Below are positions 12,734 through 21,158 of a stretch of 64,000 nt of DNA, piece by piece. The notes beneath the pieces are model-generated. The model was given only the letters and a program-made list of their open reading frames with translations, was not told where the DNA came from and did not search any database. A program made the translations under genes and the position numbers. Origin of the DNA: CAZHOV01 sp964534315 (GTDB taxonomy: Bacteria > Bacteroidota > Bacteroidia > Chitinophagales > Saprospiraceae); NCBI GenBank assembly GCA_964534315.1, contig CAZHOV010000008.1, positions 1-64,000 on the forward strand, in the 5' to 3' direction. The first letter of the stretch is position 1. Each line of letters starts with the position of its first letter.

Positions 12734-14446
12734 ATGGCCATGTCAAATAATCCGGATTCCCTCCAAAAAGAGACGTCTAAAAACAATCAAATTTTGCCAT
12801 CTGAACAACGGAAAATAGCCGTTCCCCACGAACGCGGGGTCAAATTATTACATAATCCAGTGTATAATAAAGGTACTGCCTTTACCGAGGAGGAACGAAA
12901 GACTTTTGGGCTGAGCGGCTTACTGCCACCAAGAGTCATCTCACAAGATCTTCAGGCAGACCGGATCATGGAAAACCTCCGTAAAAAGCCCAACGATCTG
13001 GAAAAATACAACTTCATGGTAGCGTTGCAGGACCGGAATGAAAATCTGTTTTATTACGTTCTGCGGAGGCATCTCCATGAATTAATGCCCATTATCTACA
13101 CGCCAACAGTTGGGAAGGCGTGTCAACTTTTTGGTCATATTTACCGAAAACCCAGGGGCCTATACCTCTCCATAGAACAAAAGGGACACCTCAAAGAAAT
13201 TTTGCTTAACTGGCCTCACAAGGATGTTAAAGTGATTGTCGTAACAGATGGAGGTAGAATTCTCGGCCTTGGAGACCTGGGAGTAAATGGTATGGGAATT
13301 CCCATTGGAAAGCTTGCCTTGTACACTGCTTGTGCGGGAATCGATCCTACCAACTGCTTGCCGATAACAGTGGATGTCGGAACCAATAACGAGGACTTGC
13401 TGGCAGATCCCCTCTATCTTGGACACAACCACGAGCGGATCACCGGTGAGCGGTACGAAGCACTTTTTGATGAATTTGTTTCGGCTGTTCAGGAGGTTTT
13501 CCCCGATGCCGTCATCCAATTTGAAGACTTTGCTACCCAAAATGCGTTTAAATTATTGAAACGATATCGGGAAAAAGCTCCTATTTTTAATGATGATATC
13601 CAGGGGACGGCCAGCGTAGCTCTTGCCGGATTACTTGGTGCTTTGAGGATTACCAATCAGAATATCAAAGACCAAAAAGTCTTGTTCCTGGGTGCCGGAG
13701 AGGCCGGGATTGGGATCGGGACTATGATTTCCAAGGCTATGACAGAAGCGGGGTTGTCTGAAGAAGAGGCTAAAAAGAATAACTGGTTTATGGATTCTAA
13801 AGGGTTGGTTTGTGCTGAACGCAAAGATTTAGCTCCTCATAAGTTGAAATTTGCACATGACCATGCCTTTATACAAGATTTTGTAGAAGCTATTCGGGAG
13901 TTAAAACCCACTGCGATCATTGGTGTCAGCGGTCAAGGACGGAAGTTTACGGAAGAAATCGTCCGGCTGATGTCAACAATAAACGATCGCCCTATCATAT
14001 TTGCCCTTTCCAACCCAACCTCCAAATCAGAATGTACGGCAGAAGAGGCCTACAAGTGGAGTAACGGGAAAGCTATTTTTGCCAGCGGAAGCCCATTTGA
14101 TCCTGTAGAATTTAAGGGCAGGAAAATTATTCCGGGCCAGGGAAATAATGTTTATATCTTTCCCGGTGTTGGTTTAGGTTTATCTTATTGTAAATCCAAA
14201 ATGGTTACAGACAGCATGTTTTTTACTGCAGCCAAGTCACTTGCTTCTATGGTAACAGATGAGGATTTGGCCAACGGTACGGTTTATCCTTCTGTCGATA
14301 GAATTCGGGAGGTCAGTGCACAAATAGCTATTGCAATAACAAAGGTAGCCGTAGAGGAAGGATTGGTGCAAGGTCATTATTTGATGGATGTAGAAGAAAA
14401 TATTAAACATTCTATGTACCAGCCTGATTATGCAAATTATTTGTAG
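12734..14446 (+). CDS. maeA: NAD(P)-dependent malic enzyme
   Basis: The 570-residue protein starts at the ATG at 12734 (MAMSNNPD); a reading from 12671 would add 21 unconserved residues. It catalyses oxidative decarboxylation of malate to pyruvate and CO2 in the cytoplasm. Family motifs are all present: YTPTVGKAC, VVTDGGRILGLGDLGVNGMG, FNDDIQGTASVALAGLL, the dinucleotide-binding GAGEAGIGIG, and FALSNPTSKSECTAEEAY. Length agrees with single-domain NAD-type enzymes (E. coli MaeA, about 565); no phosphotransacetylase-like extension is present. The cofactor is not certain from sequence. The gene stands alone, with a repeat element downstream. Confidence 0.95.
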   Translation: MAMSNNPDSLQKETSKNNQILPSEQRKIAVPHERGVKLLHNPVYNKGTAFTEEERKTFGLSGLLPPRVISQDLQADRIMENLRKKPNDLEKYNFMVALQDRNENLFYYVLRRHLHELMPIIYTPTVGKACQLFGHIYRKPRGLYLSIEQKGHLKEILLNWPHKDVKVIVVTDGGRILGLGDLGVNGMGIPIGKLALYTACAGIDPTNCLPITVDVGTNNEDLLADPLYLGHNHERITGERYEALFDEFVSAVQEVFPDAVIQFEDFATQNAFKLLKRYREKAPIFNDDIQGTASVALAGLLGALRITNQNIKDQKVLFLGAGEAGIGIGTMISKAMTEAGLSEEEAKKNNWFMDSKGLVCAERKDLAPHKLKFAHDHAFIQDFVEAIRELKPTAIIGVSGQGRKFTEEIVRLMSTINDRPIIFALSNPTSKSECTAEEAYKWSNGKAIFASGSPFDPVEFKGRKIIPGQGNNVYIFPGVGLGLSYCKSKMVTDSMFFTAAKSLASMVTDEDLANGTVYPSVDRIREVSAQIAIAITKVAVEEGLVQGHYLMDVEENIKHSMYQPDYANYL

Positions 14447-14558
14447 GGAGAAAAATAATAAGGAGTAAGCATCTATGTCAAGTTTCAATTCTTAAAGGAA
14501 TACCAATTTATTTAGTATTGACGTAAGGTTCGGATAGTTACCTTTTGATCATCAATGG

Positions 14559-14797
14559 TTTTAAATAACTTGAGGTTCGGGCGTTTGCATTTGACAATCA
14601 ATTTTTTAAAAATTATTTCTCTTGCCAACGCTCGCCTTTTGTTCCTAAAAGCCTGTCTACCAAAGGTAGAGAGGGCCAACGCTCCAGTTTTTAGGTGCGG
14701 GCTGATTTCCCCTACCTTCAGTAGGCAGGCTTTCAGGGATAAAGGGAGCGGGAGCGGCTTTTCTATTTTATTGAAGTCGAACCTAACGTTATTTAAC
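14559..14797. mobile_element. MITE-like palindromic repeat element (copy A)
   Basis: The ends TTTTAAATAACTTGAGGTTCGG (14559-14580) and CGAACCTAACGTTATTTAA (14778-14796) are inverted repeats, and both subterminal regions match the element at 56151-56292 in the opposite orientation. This copy has an extra central palindrome: AAAGCCTGTCTACC...GGTAG pairs with CTACCTTCAGTAGGCAGGCTTT (about 19 of 22). No transposase is encoded. The 101-codon open frame across it (14555-14860) is a by-product. A further end-like sequence GACGTAAGGTTCGG lies at 14520-14533. Confidence 0.7.
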
Positions 14798-14817
14798 TAT
14801 ATTTTCCTTTCCTCTGT

Positions 14818-14848
14818 TTTGGCGTTTCAAGAAGAATTATTACATTTG
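14818..14848 (+). promoter_or_regulatory. Bacteroidota-type promoter of perR-katG
   Basis: TTTG at 14818-14821, a 19-bp spacer and TACATTTG at 14841-14848 match the Bacteroidota sigma consensus TTTG-N19/21-TAnnTTTG exactly. Predicted transcription start is about 14855, giving a short leader to the ATG at 14891 that contains the palindrome at 14862-14876. Confidence 0.75.
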
Positions 14849-14861
14849 GATCAATCTTAAA

Positions 14862-14876
14862 AGAGAATCATTCTCA
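14862..14876. promoter_or_regulatory. PerR/Fur-box-like operator
   Basis: AGAGAATCATTCTCA is a 7-1-7 palindrome with only the outermost pair mismatched, the architecture of Per/Fur boxes (TTATAATNATTATAA type). It sits just after the predicted transcription start of a Fur-family regulator followed by katG, a position suited to autorepression relieved by peroxide. Confidence 0.65.
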
Positions 14877-14890
14877 TCTAATATTTAATC

Positions 14891-15307
14891 ATGAATGCTA
14901 AAGAAATTGCAGAAAGGCTTTCTGAAAAGGGATTACGGGTTACGCCCCAGCGGATTGCCATTTTAGGTGCAATACTAGAATTAAACAATCATCCCTCTGC
15001 AGAAAAGATCATCGAATACGTAAAAGATAATTATCCGAATATTTCAGTCGGAACGGTTTACAAAGTTTTGGATTCTTTTGTAGAAAATAATTTGGTCAAA
15101 AAGGTAAAAACGGAAAGTGGAATTATGCGTTATGATCCGCTTCAAGCCAATCATCATCATTTATACTGTAAGGAAACAGATAGAATAGAGGATTACGAAG
15201 ATGAGCGATTAGATCAACTGATCATTGACTACTTCAAAGAGAGAGGAATAAAAAATTTCAATATTCAAAATATTCAACTTCAAATAACTGGTACATTTAA
15301 AAGTTAA
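14891..15307 (+). CDS. perR: Fur-family peroxide-responsive repressor (PerR-like)
   Basis: The 138-residue protein has the Fur winged helix (RVTPQRIAILGAI, then ISVGTVYKVLDSF) and a C-terminal metal-binding half. Likely regulatory metal ligands are His34, Asp82, the His88-His90 cluster and Asp97/Asp101/Asp104, matching the His3Asp2 pattern of PerR. The structural CxxC pairs of Bacillus PerR are absent (only Cys93 is visible). Peroxide sensing is inferred from katG starting 5 bp downstream and from the palindrome in the leader; a Fur-type iron role cannot be excluded by sequence alone. Confidence 0.85.
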   Translation: MNAKEIAERLSEKGLRVTPQRIAILGAILELNNHPSAEKIIEYVKDNYPNISVGTVYKVLDSFVENNLVKKVKTESGIMRYDPLQANHHHLYCKETDRIEDYEDERLDQLIIDYFKERGIKNFNIQNIQLQITGTFKS

Positions 15308-15312
15308 CAATT

Positions 15313-17466
15313 ATGAGTCATTCAAATGGAAATGGTAAATGCCCGGTAATGCACGGGGGAAATACCACGTCTGCCAAGACGTCTGTAACGGGGTGGTGGC
15401 CCAACGCGCTAAACCTGGACATTTTACACCAACACGACACAAAAACGAACCCACTAGATGAGGATTTCGATTACCGCGAAGAGGTAAAAAAGCTTGATGT
15501 TGAAGCTTTAAAGAAAGATATGCACGACCTGATGACCGACAGCCAGGAATGGTGGCCTGCAGACTGGGGGCATTACGGTGGTCTGATGATCCGTATGGCC
15601 TGGCACGCTGCCGGAACCTACAGAATTTCCGACGGTCGTGGTGGTGGAGGAACCGGAAACTTACGGTTTGCTCCATTAAATTCATGGCCAGACAATACAA
15701 GCCTGGATAAAGCAAGACGCCTACTTTGGCCGGTCAAGAAAAAATACGGCAACAAAGTAAGCTGGGCAGATTTGATCATTTTAGCTGGAAATATAGCCTA
15801 TGAAAGTATGGGGCTTAAAACATTTGGGTTTTCTTTTGGGCGCGAAGATATCTGGCATCCGGAAAAAGATGTTTACTGGGGAGCTGAAAAAGAGTTTCTT
15901 GCACCAAGTGATGAACGATATGAAAACGTGGATGACCCGTCAACGATGGAAAACCCATTGGCAGCCGTGCAAATGGGATTGATCTATGTGAATCCAGAAG
16001 GGGTTAATGGTAAGCCCGATCCAATGAAAACAGCCGGCCAGGTACGGGAAACGTTTGCTCGTATGGCGATGAATGACGAGGAAACGGCTGCTTTGACTGC
16101 AGGAGGGCACACTGTTGGTAAGACGCATGGTAATGGCGATGCAAGTCTCCTCGGTCCAAATCCTGAGGCTGCAGAAATCGAAGAGCAAGGTTTTGGCTGG
16201 TCTAATCCTACCCAAACGGGTAAAGGTCGCTATGCCGTCACCAGCGGTATTGAGGGGGCCTGGACGACTCATCCGACAAAATGGGATATGGGTTACTTCG
16301 ACATGTTATTCAATCATGAGTGGGAATTAGCAAAGAGTCCTGCGGGTGCCTGGCAGTGGGAGCCGGTAGATATCAGGGAGGAAGATATGCCTGTCGATGT
16401 GGAAGATCCTTCTATTCGCAAAAAACCGATCATGACAGATGCTGATATGGCGATGAAGATGGATCCGAGCTACAGAGAAATTTGCATGAAATTCTGGAAA
16501 GATCCGGAGTATTTCGCTGATACCTTTGCTCGCGCATGGTTCAAGCTGACGCACCGCGATATGGGGCCAAAAGCACGCTACATCGGACCAGATGTACCAG
16601 AAGAAGATTTGATCTGGCAAGATCCGATTCCTGAAGGACGTTCGGATTATGACGTCGATGCAGTTAAAGCTAAAATCGCTGATTCAGGTCTTTCTATCGC
16701 AGATATGGTTTCTACCGCCTGGGATAGCGCCCGAACATATAGAGATTCTGATAAGCGAGGCGGTGCCAATGGTGCTCGTATTCGGTTGGCTCCTCAAAAA
16801 GACTGGGCAGGTAACGAACCTGAACGGTTAGCCCGGGTACTTGACATATTAGCACCTATTGCCAAGGAGTTTGATATCAGTATTGCAGATACCATTGTAC
16901 TGGCAGGTAATCTTGGAGTAGAGCAAGCAGCTAAAGCTGCGGGATATGATATCACGGTACCCTTTGCACCCGGACGCGGAGATGCTACCGACGAAATGAC
17001 GGATGCAGACTCTTTTGCACCCCTTGAGCCCCTGGCTGATGGCTACCGCAACTGGGTAAAAAAGGAATATGCCGTTACTCCTGAAGAATTAATGCTCGGT
17101 CATACCGCTCCGGAGATGACTGTCTTGATCGGAGGTATGCGTGTGATGGGGACTAATCATGGAGGTACCAAACATGGCGTATTTACAGATAATGAGGGCG
17201 CCTTGACCAATGACTTCTTCGTCAACCTGACGGATATGGCTAACAAGTGGAAAAAAGTAGGGGATAACCATTTCGAAATCCACGACCGTAAGACAGGTGA
17301 GGTAAAATGGACCGCTACCCGTATGGACCTCGTATTTGGTTCCAACTCCATCCTTCGTTCCTATGCAGAGGTATACGCACAAGATGACAACAAAGAAAAG
17401 TTTGTTCACGATTTTGTGAATGCCTGGGTGAAGGTAATGAATGCCGACAGATTTGATTTGAAGTAA
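15313..17466 (+). CDS. katG: catalase-peroxidase KatG
   Basis: The 717-residue bifunctional heme enzyme degrades hydrogen peroxide. The distal site is RMAWHAAGTYR (Arg94, Trp97, His98) and the proximal heme ligand is His266 in AGGHTVGKTHGNG. The Met-Tyr-Trp adduct needed for catalase activity can be placed at Trp97, Tyr225 (MGLIYVNPEG) and Met251. The usual second, heme-free peroxidase-like half is present, so length and domains are normal. No signal peptide is seen, so it is cytoplasmic. It is co-transcribed with perR (5-bp spacing) and closed by a strong terminator. Confidence 0.98.
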   Translation: MSHSNGNGKCPVMHGGNTTSAKTSVTGWWPNALNLDILHQHDTKTNPLDEDFDYREEVKKLDVEALKKDMHDLMTDSQEWWPADWGHYGGLMIRMAWHAAGTYRISDGRGGGGTGNLRFAPLNSWPDNTSLDKARRLLWPVKKKYGNKVSWADLIILAGNIAYESMGLKTFGFSFGREDIWHPEKDVYWGAEKEFLAPSDERYENVDDPSTMENPLAAVQMGLIYVNPEGVNGKPDPMKTAGQVRETFARMAMNDEETAALTAGGHTVGKTHGNGDASLLGPNPEAAEIEEQGFGWSNPTQTGKGRYAVTSGIEGAWTTHPTKWDMGYFDMLFNHEWELAKSPAGAWQWEPVDIREEDMPVDVEDPSIRKKPIMTDADMAMKMDPSYREICMKFWKDPEYFADTFARAWFKLTHRDMGPKARYIGPDVPEEDLIWQDPIPEGRSDYDVDAVKAKIADSGLSIADMVSTAWDSARTYRDSDKRGGANGARIRLAPQKDWAGNEPERLARVLDILAPIAKEFDISIADTIVLAGNLGVEQAAKAAGYDITVPFAPGRGDATDEMTDADSFAPLEPLADGYRNWVKKEYAVTPEELMLGHTAPEMTVLIGGMRVMGTNHGGTKHGVFTDNEGALTNDFFVNLTDMANKWKKVGDNHFEIHDRKTGEVKWTATRMDLVFGSNSILRSYAEVYAQDDNKEKFVHDFVNAWVKVMNADRFDLK

Positions 17467-17483
17467 TTTTTTGTGAAAATATT

Positions 17484-17528
17484 AAAAAGCCCCACAACAT
17501 TTTTACTGAAATGTGTGGGGCTTTTTTT
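17484..17528 (+). terminator. intrinsic terminator after katG
   Basis: Stem AAAAAGCCCCACAACATTT pairs with AAATGTGTGGGGCTTTTT, with a short TTACTG loop, followed by a T run. It lies 18 bp after the katG stop. Confidence 0.92.
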
Positions 17529-17559
17529 AAATGAGCACTGTTTGGATAAATGAATTTAA

Positions 17560-17964
17560 ATGAACAACTGCATCTTTTGTAAAATCGTAAAAGGGGAAGC
17601 CAAATCCTGGAAAATTTTGGAAAATGCGCATGTTTATGCATTTTTGGATATACATCCTGTAAGTAAGTATCATACCTTAGTTATTCCGAAGCGGCATTAT
17701 GAAAACCTATTTGATATACCGGAAGAAGACCTTAAAGAGGTCATCGCCGGGGTGCGAACCATCGTCAAGTTGTATGAGGAAAAGCTGGGTATCCAGCATG
17801 TACAGATTCTTAGTAATAATGGTCGGGAGGCTCAACAAGATGTATTTCATAGTCATTTTCACATTATACCGAGGCATATGGGGGACGGGCAAAACCTGAG
17901 ATGGAAAACTAATAGGGGATGGGTAAAGGAATTTGATGAGATGGTGGAGAAGATAAAAACTTGA
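17560..17964 (+). CDS. HIT-family nucleotide-binding hydrolase
   Basis: The 134-residue histidine-triad protein has an N-terminal zinc-type motif CIFCKIVKGE, the body motif FLDIHPVSKYHTLVIPKRH, and the catalytic triad HSHFHIIPR near residues 106-114. HIT proteins cleave nucleoside phosphoramidates or dinucleotides; the physiological substrate here is unknown. Length is normal. It starts 31 bp after the katG terminator and appears to be a separate unit. Confidence 0.93.
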   Translation: MNNCIFCKIVKGEAKSWKILENAHVYAFLDIHPVSKYHTLVIPKRHYENLFDIPEEDLKEVIAGVRTIVKLYEEKLGIQHVQILSNNGREAQQDVFHSHFHIIPRHMGDGQNLRWKTNRGWVKEFDEMVEKIKT

Positions 17965-18098
17965 AGAAGGTGAGAGAAAATAAATGATCTACGCTATCGG
18001 GATGAGCTTTCTGATGAGATCGATTTCAAATGGTAATTGGAAGTTAAAAAAATTATTCTTTTATTCGTTTTTTTAGATTCTATTAAAATTTAAAATCA

Positions 18099-18389
18099 AT
18101 GAGCGATAATGATAAGGAATTTTTTGAACGGGCAGACGATTATATCAATCTGGCCAATGAGCAGTTAGCTAAAGCTAATCGCGGTAAGGTGAGTGCATCT
18201 ATGATGTTTGGCACTGCCCGGTTCAATGCCTGGCTAAGTGCCTGCGAGTTTGAAACGGCTGAAGAGTTAAAAGCCGCCAAACCACAAATGATCAAGTACT
18301 TCCTGGAAGAGTATGAAAAGATGCTGAGTGAGAATATAGATGATTATGTGAAAAACTTTGATAAGTATACGAAGGGAATGGAGGGGTAG
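18099..18389 (+). CDS. DUF3144 domain protein
   Basis: The 96-residue soluble, mostly helical protein matches DUF3144 over its length (FFERADDYINLANEQL, then RGKVSASMMFGTARFNAW). No function is known for the family. There are no membrane segments or catalytic motifs. It is convergent with the next gene, with 30 bp between the stops. Confidence 0.8.
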   Translation: MSDNDKEFFERADDYINLANEQLAKANRGKVSASMMFGTARFNAWLSACEFETAEELKAAKPQMIKYFLEEYEKMLSENIDDYVKNFDKYTKGMEG

Positions 18390-18419
18390 GTTAGTTTGCA
18401 ATTGGTAAAAGCGCCAATC

Positions 18420-19832
18420 TTACTTTTGGGCCTCTTGGCAAATCTTTTCCAACCAGGCCCGGTCAGTAAGCAATTCCGTAGTTTGTATTAGGTTGCAAAC
18501 TTTGTTCAACTTTGATTGGGGTAATCGTATGATTTGAAATAATAGTTGGCAGAAGTTTAAGTAGGTATGTTTTAGATTATTCGAAAGTTCTTTATTCCTT
18601 TTTAGAAAAATAGTAAAGGAGGCAATAAGGGCAAGTAAAGGTTCTTCGGTATTGGTTTCATAATAGATCTTCGCCAGTAACACTCTTGCTCCCAGGTAAT
18701 AATTCAGATCGGAGTAAGCGACTTGGAGGAGTTGTTCCTGAGCTTGCTCAAAGCGGCCGGTGTAATAGTATAATTCTGCCAGGTTATAGTGCAGCGCATT
18801 TTCCCGAAATGCCTCCGGCAGAAGTGGGGCATATTGCTCTATAAAAGCTTCAATGCGATCATACTGTTTCATTCGGAGCGATAGTTTTACCACATTAGTG
18901 AACGCCCAGGGAGAAATTTTATCATCCTCGATCAAAATGTTTTGTTCAATTCCTGAACGGTAAAGATTGAGGGCTTCTTCTACATAAGGTGTTTTGCCCT
19001 GCCTGATTTTTCGGGCACAGTAATTAATAGCAAAGAGGTAGATATCACGTAAATCGTTAAAAGGGATTTCCCTGGAGTTTGCTTCAATTCCAACTTTTAG
19101 TTTCCTAAAATAAGCTTCATCTTTTTCCTCTGAAAGCGCCTGGAAAATGGTATAGTAGAGCTGTATGATGGGCTCTCCAAAAAAGTCTTGTTCTTCTAAG
19201 TGTTGAATCCAGTTATGCGAAAGATTTAGTTGGTACCTTGCCTGCAAGATGGTTTGCCGGTCCAGCATAGCGCAAGAAATACGAAGGCGATGCAAAAAAT
19301 AATACCGGTCAAGCTGGGCAGAGGCAATTTGGATGTTTTTATCAAATTTTCTCAGGCGCTGTCGTTCAAAATGCTGCTCTTTTATTTCTGCCCATTGGAA
19401 TTGAGCCAGGAAAAAATCTCCGCTATCCCCTTTAGGGGTTTCCAACTCTCTGGCCAACGACCGGTCGATTTGCCGGTAACTCTTTTCCAGTCCTCTTCGT
19501 GATAGTTCTTCCAGTAATGCAAGTTGACGCTGATATGGTTTTTGATCAATCTGCTGTATCGATAAAAAATGCTCAACTAATTTATTCACGTTACTCAAAA
19601 GGTAGCGCAGTGTCTTGTCATGGTATGGCTGACCCGGATATACATATCTGAATAACCTCTCTTTAGTTAGTTGGTCTGAGGTGAATTCAGGATGAAAGGG
19701 TTGTAAATAATTAAAAAGCTTGCACACATCTTGGTCTTTATTGAAATAATCAGAAGATAAAAAAGATTCAAGCTCCCTCATTTCCTTTTCGTCCAATGTT
19801 TGAAGTATTAAGAGGAGTTTGGCGTTAACCAT
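18420..19832 (-). CDS. large helical-repeat protein of unknown function
   Basis: The 470-residue protein has no signal peptide and no membrane segments, and is almost entirely amphipathic helices. A TPR-like stretch can be read near residues 340-400 (LAELYYYTGRFEQAQEQLLQVA). The N-terminal part (LDEKEMRELESFLSSDYFNKDQDV) has the look of a Bacteroidota-specific family whose members are often multi-copy, but I do not recognise a named domain. It may be a scaffold or regulatory helical protein; no function is assigned. Confidence 0.75.
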   Translation of the reverse strand: MVNAKLLLILQTLDEKEMRELESFLSSDYFNKDQDVCKLFNYLQPFHPEFTSDQLTKERLFRYVYPGQPYHDKTLRYLLSNVNKLVEHFLSIQQIDQKPYQRQLALLEELSRRGLEKSYRQIDRSLARELETPKGDSGDFFLAQFQWAEIKEQHFERQRLRKFDKNIQIASAQLDRYYFLHRLRISCAMLDRQTILQARYQLNLSHNWIQHLEEQDFFGEPIIQLYYTIFQALSEEKDEAYFRKLKVGIEANSREIPFNDLRDIYLFAINYCARKIRQGKTPYVEEALNLYRSGIEQNILIEDDKISPWAFTNVVKLSLRMKQYDRIEAFIEQYAPLLPEAFRENALHYNLAELYYYTGRFEQAQEQLLQVAYSDLNYYLGARVLLAKIYYETNTEEPLLALIASFTIFLKRNKELSNNLKHTYLNFCQLLFQIIRLPQSKLNKVCNLIQTTELLTDRAWLEKICQEAQK

Positions 19833-19973
19833 AAGCCTATATTTTCGACAAATTACAAAAACACATGTTAGAAATATTAAACTGAATAATTTAATATATT
19901 GATATACAATTAGTTAGTTTTTTAATTTTTATCTGTCTCATATAAAAATAACAGACAAATCAAAAAAATAGTA

Positions 19974-20005
19974 TTTGATTTGCTGTATTTCTACTACTAC
20001 ATTTG
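19974..20005 (+). promoter_or_regulatory. Bacteroidota-type promoter of the dockerin-like T9SS gene
   Basis: TTTG at 19974-19977, a 20-bp spacer and TACATTTG at 19998-20005 match the consensus. The -7 element overlaps a perfect palindrome ACTACATTTGTAGT (19995-20008), which could be an operator. The predicted start lies about 12 bp before the ATG at 20024. Confidence 0.65.
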
Positions 20006-20023
20006 TAGTGTAATAAATGAAAT

Positions 20024-21145
20024 ATGAAAAAGATGCCACGAAAATTTCTAATAACGATCCTTTTTACGGTGCTATTTGGAGCTTCCTTTTGTGCCCAAGA
20101 AGTATGGCCGGGAGATGTCAATAATAATGGAATTGTTAATGAGGTGGATCTGCTGTTTTGGGGGATTGCTTTTGGCAGTGCCGGCCCTGCCCGTGATGAA
20201 GCAGGAACGGACTGGCAGGCTTATGATCTTCCTTCCCCCTGGGGACAGACCTTTCCGAATGGTAATAATTATGCCTTTGCAGATTGCAATGGCGATGGAG
20301 TAGTGGATGAGGAAGATTATGAGGATGCGATTGAAGACAATTATGGCCTTCAACACCTGCCGATATCATCCGATGGTTACAGTAATGCAAGTGGGGGAAG
20401 TGCTCCAAGGATAATCCTTGAACCTAGTGCTCAGGCTGTTGAAGAAGGAGCTGTAGTGGATATTACCTTCCGCATTGACGATGCGCAATTACCGCTAAAT
20501 GACTTCTACGGTATTGCCTTATCCCTTAGCTACACTAGCGAACTACTGGAAAATGATGATGGTCCGGATTTTGAATTAACAGAAAATAGCTGGATAGAGT
20601 CCGATAATTCTTATATCGAAACAGTGTATGACGAAACGGGTAATCAGGGCACGGCCGCGCTGGCAATAACGCGGACCAACCAAGTAGGGGTGCCCGTAGA
20701 AAACAGCATGGTGGGTACTTTCTCTATCGTGATTGAAGATATCATTGTAGGCTTGGAGCTGGACACTTTCTATATGTGGGTGGACAGTATTAAGCTTATT
20801 AATCCGGGGTTAAACACCATTCCGGTTGTTCCTGATACGGCACAGGTGATCATTGCTAAAGATTTGAAGTTGCTTAATTCTTCCAATTTACCTCACGAGT
20901 TGGAGTCGATGAATGTAAAAATATATCCTAATCCTGCAAGAGAAGAACTCTTCATTCATACTGAATTTCCCTTATTAAATCTATTACTTTTTGATCAATT
21001 AGGCAGAATCAGAGCCGTCAACTTACAAACGATCGGCCTGCATCGTTATCGGCTGGACTGTAGCGGTCTGCCACCAGGAATTTATTGTATGAAAGCCCAA
21101 AGCGACCTGGGAACAATCATTAAGAAAATTATTATTTCACACTAA
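20024..21145 (+). CDS. secreted protein with dockerin-like motif, cohesin-like domain and T9SS sorting domain
   Basis: The 373-residue protein has a signal peptide (ending ASFCAQ). A dockerin-like pair of calcium loops follows (DVNNNGIVNEVDLL and DCNGDGVVDEEDY, about residues 29-90), then a beta-sandwich of about 140 residues resembling cohesin or carbohydrate-binding modules (VDITFRIDDAQ...GIALSLSYTSELL). The C-terminal type A T9SS sorting domain starts VKIYPNPAREELF and ends KKIIISH. It should be exported by T9SS and anchored to or released from the cell surface. No catalytic motif was seen. The next gene starts 13 bp downstream. Confidence 0.85.
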   Translation: MKKMPRKFLITILFTVLFGASFCAQEVWPGDVNNNGIVNEVDLLFWGIAFGSAGPARDEAGTDWQAYDLPSPWGQTFPNGNNYAFADCNGDGVVDEEDYEDAIEDNYGLQHLPISSDGYSNASGGSAPRIILEPSAQAVEEGAVVDITFRIDDAQLPLNDFYGIALSLSYTSELLENDDGPDFELTENSWIESDNSYIETVYDETGNQGTAALAITRTNQVGVPVENSMVGTFSIVIEDIIVGLELDTFYMWVDSIKLINPGLNTIPVVPDTAQVIIAKDLKLLNSSNLPHELESMNVKIYPNPAREELFIHTEFPLLNLLLFDQLGRIRAVNLQTIGLHRYRLDCSGLPPGIYCMKAQSDLGTIIKKIIISH

Positions 21146-21158
21146 AAACTACTTTTTA

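Noticed and set aside
14555..14860. 101-codon open frame upstream of perR
   Set aside because: It runs across the MITE-like repeat and its sequence recurs, reversed, at 56100-56291 in the other copy, so it is a by-product of repeat structure.
18420..19832. Considered as a toxin or defence protein because it is a large orphan
   Set aside because: No catalytic or membrane features and no partner gene; only helical repeats are visible.
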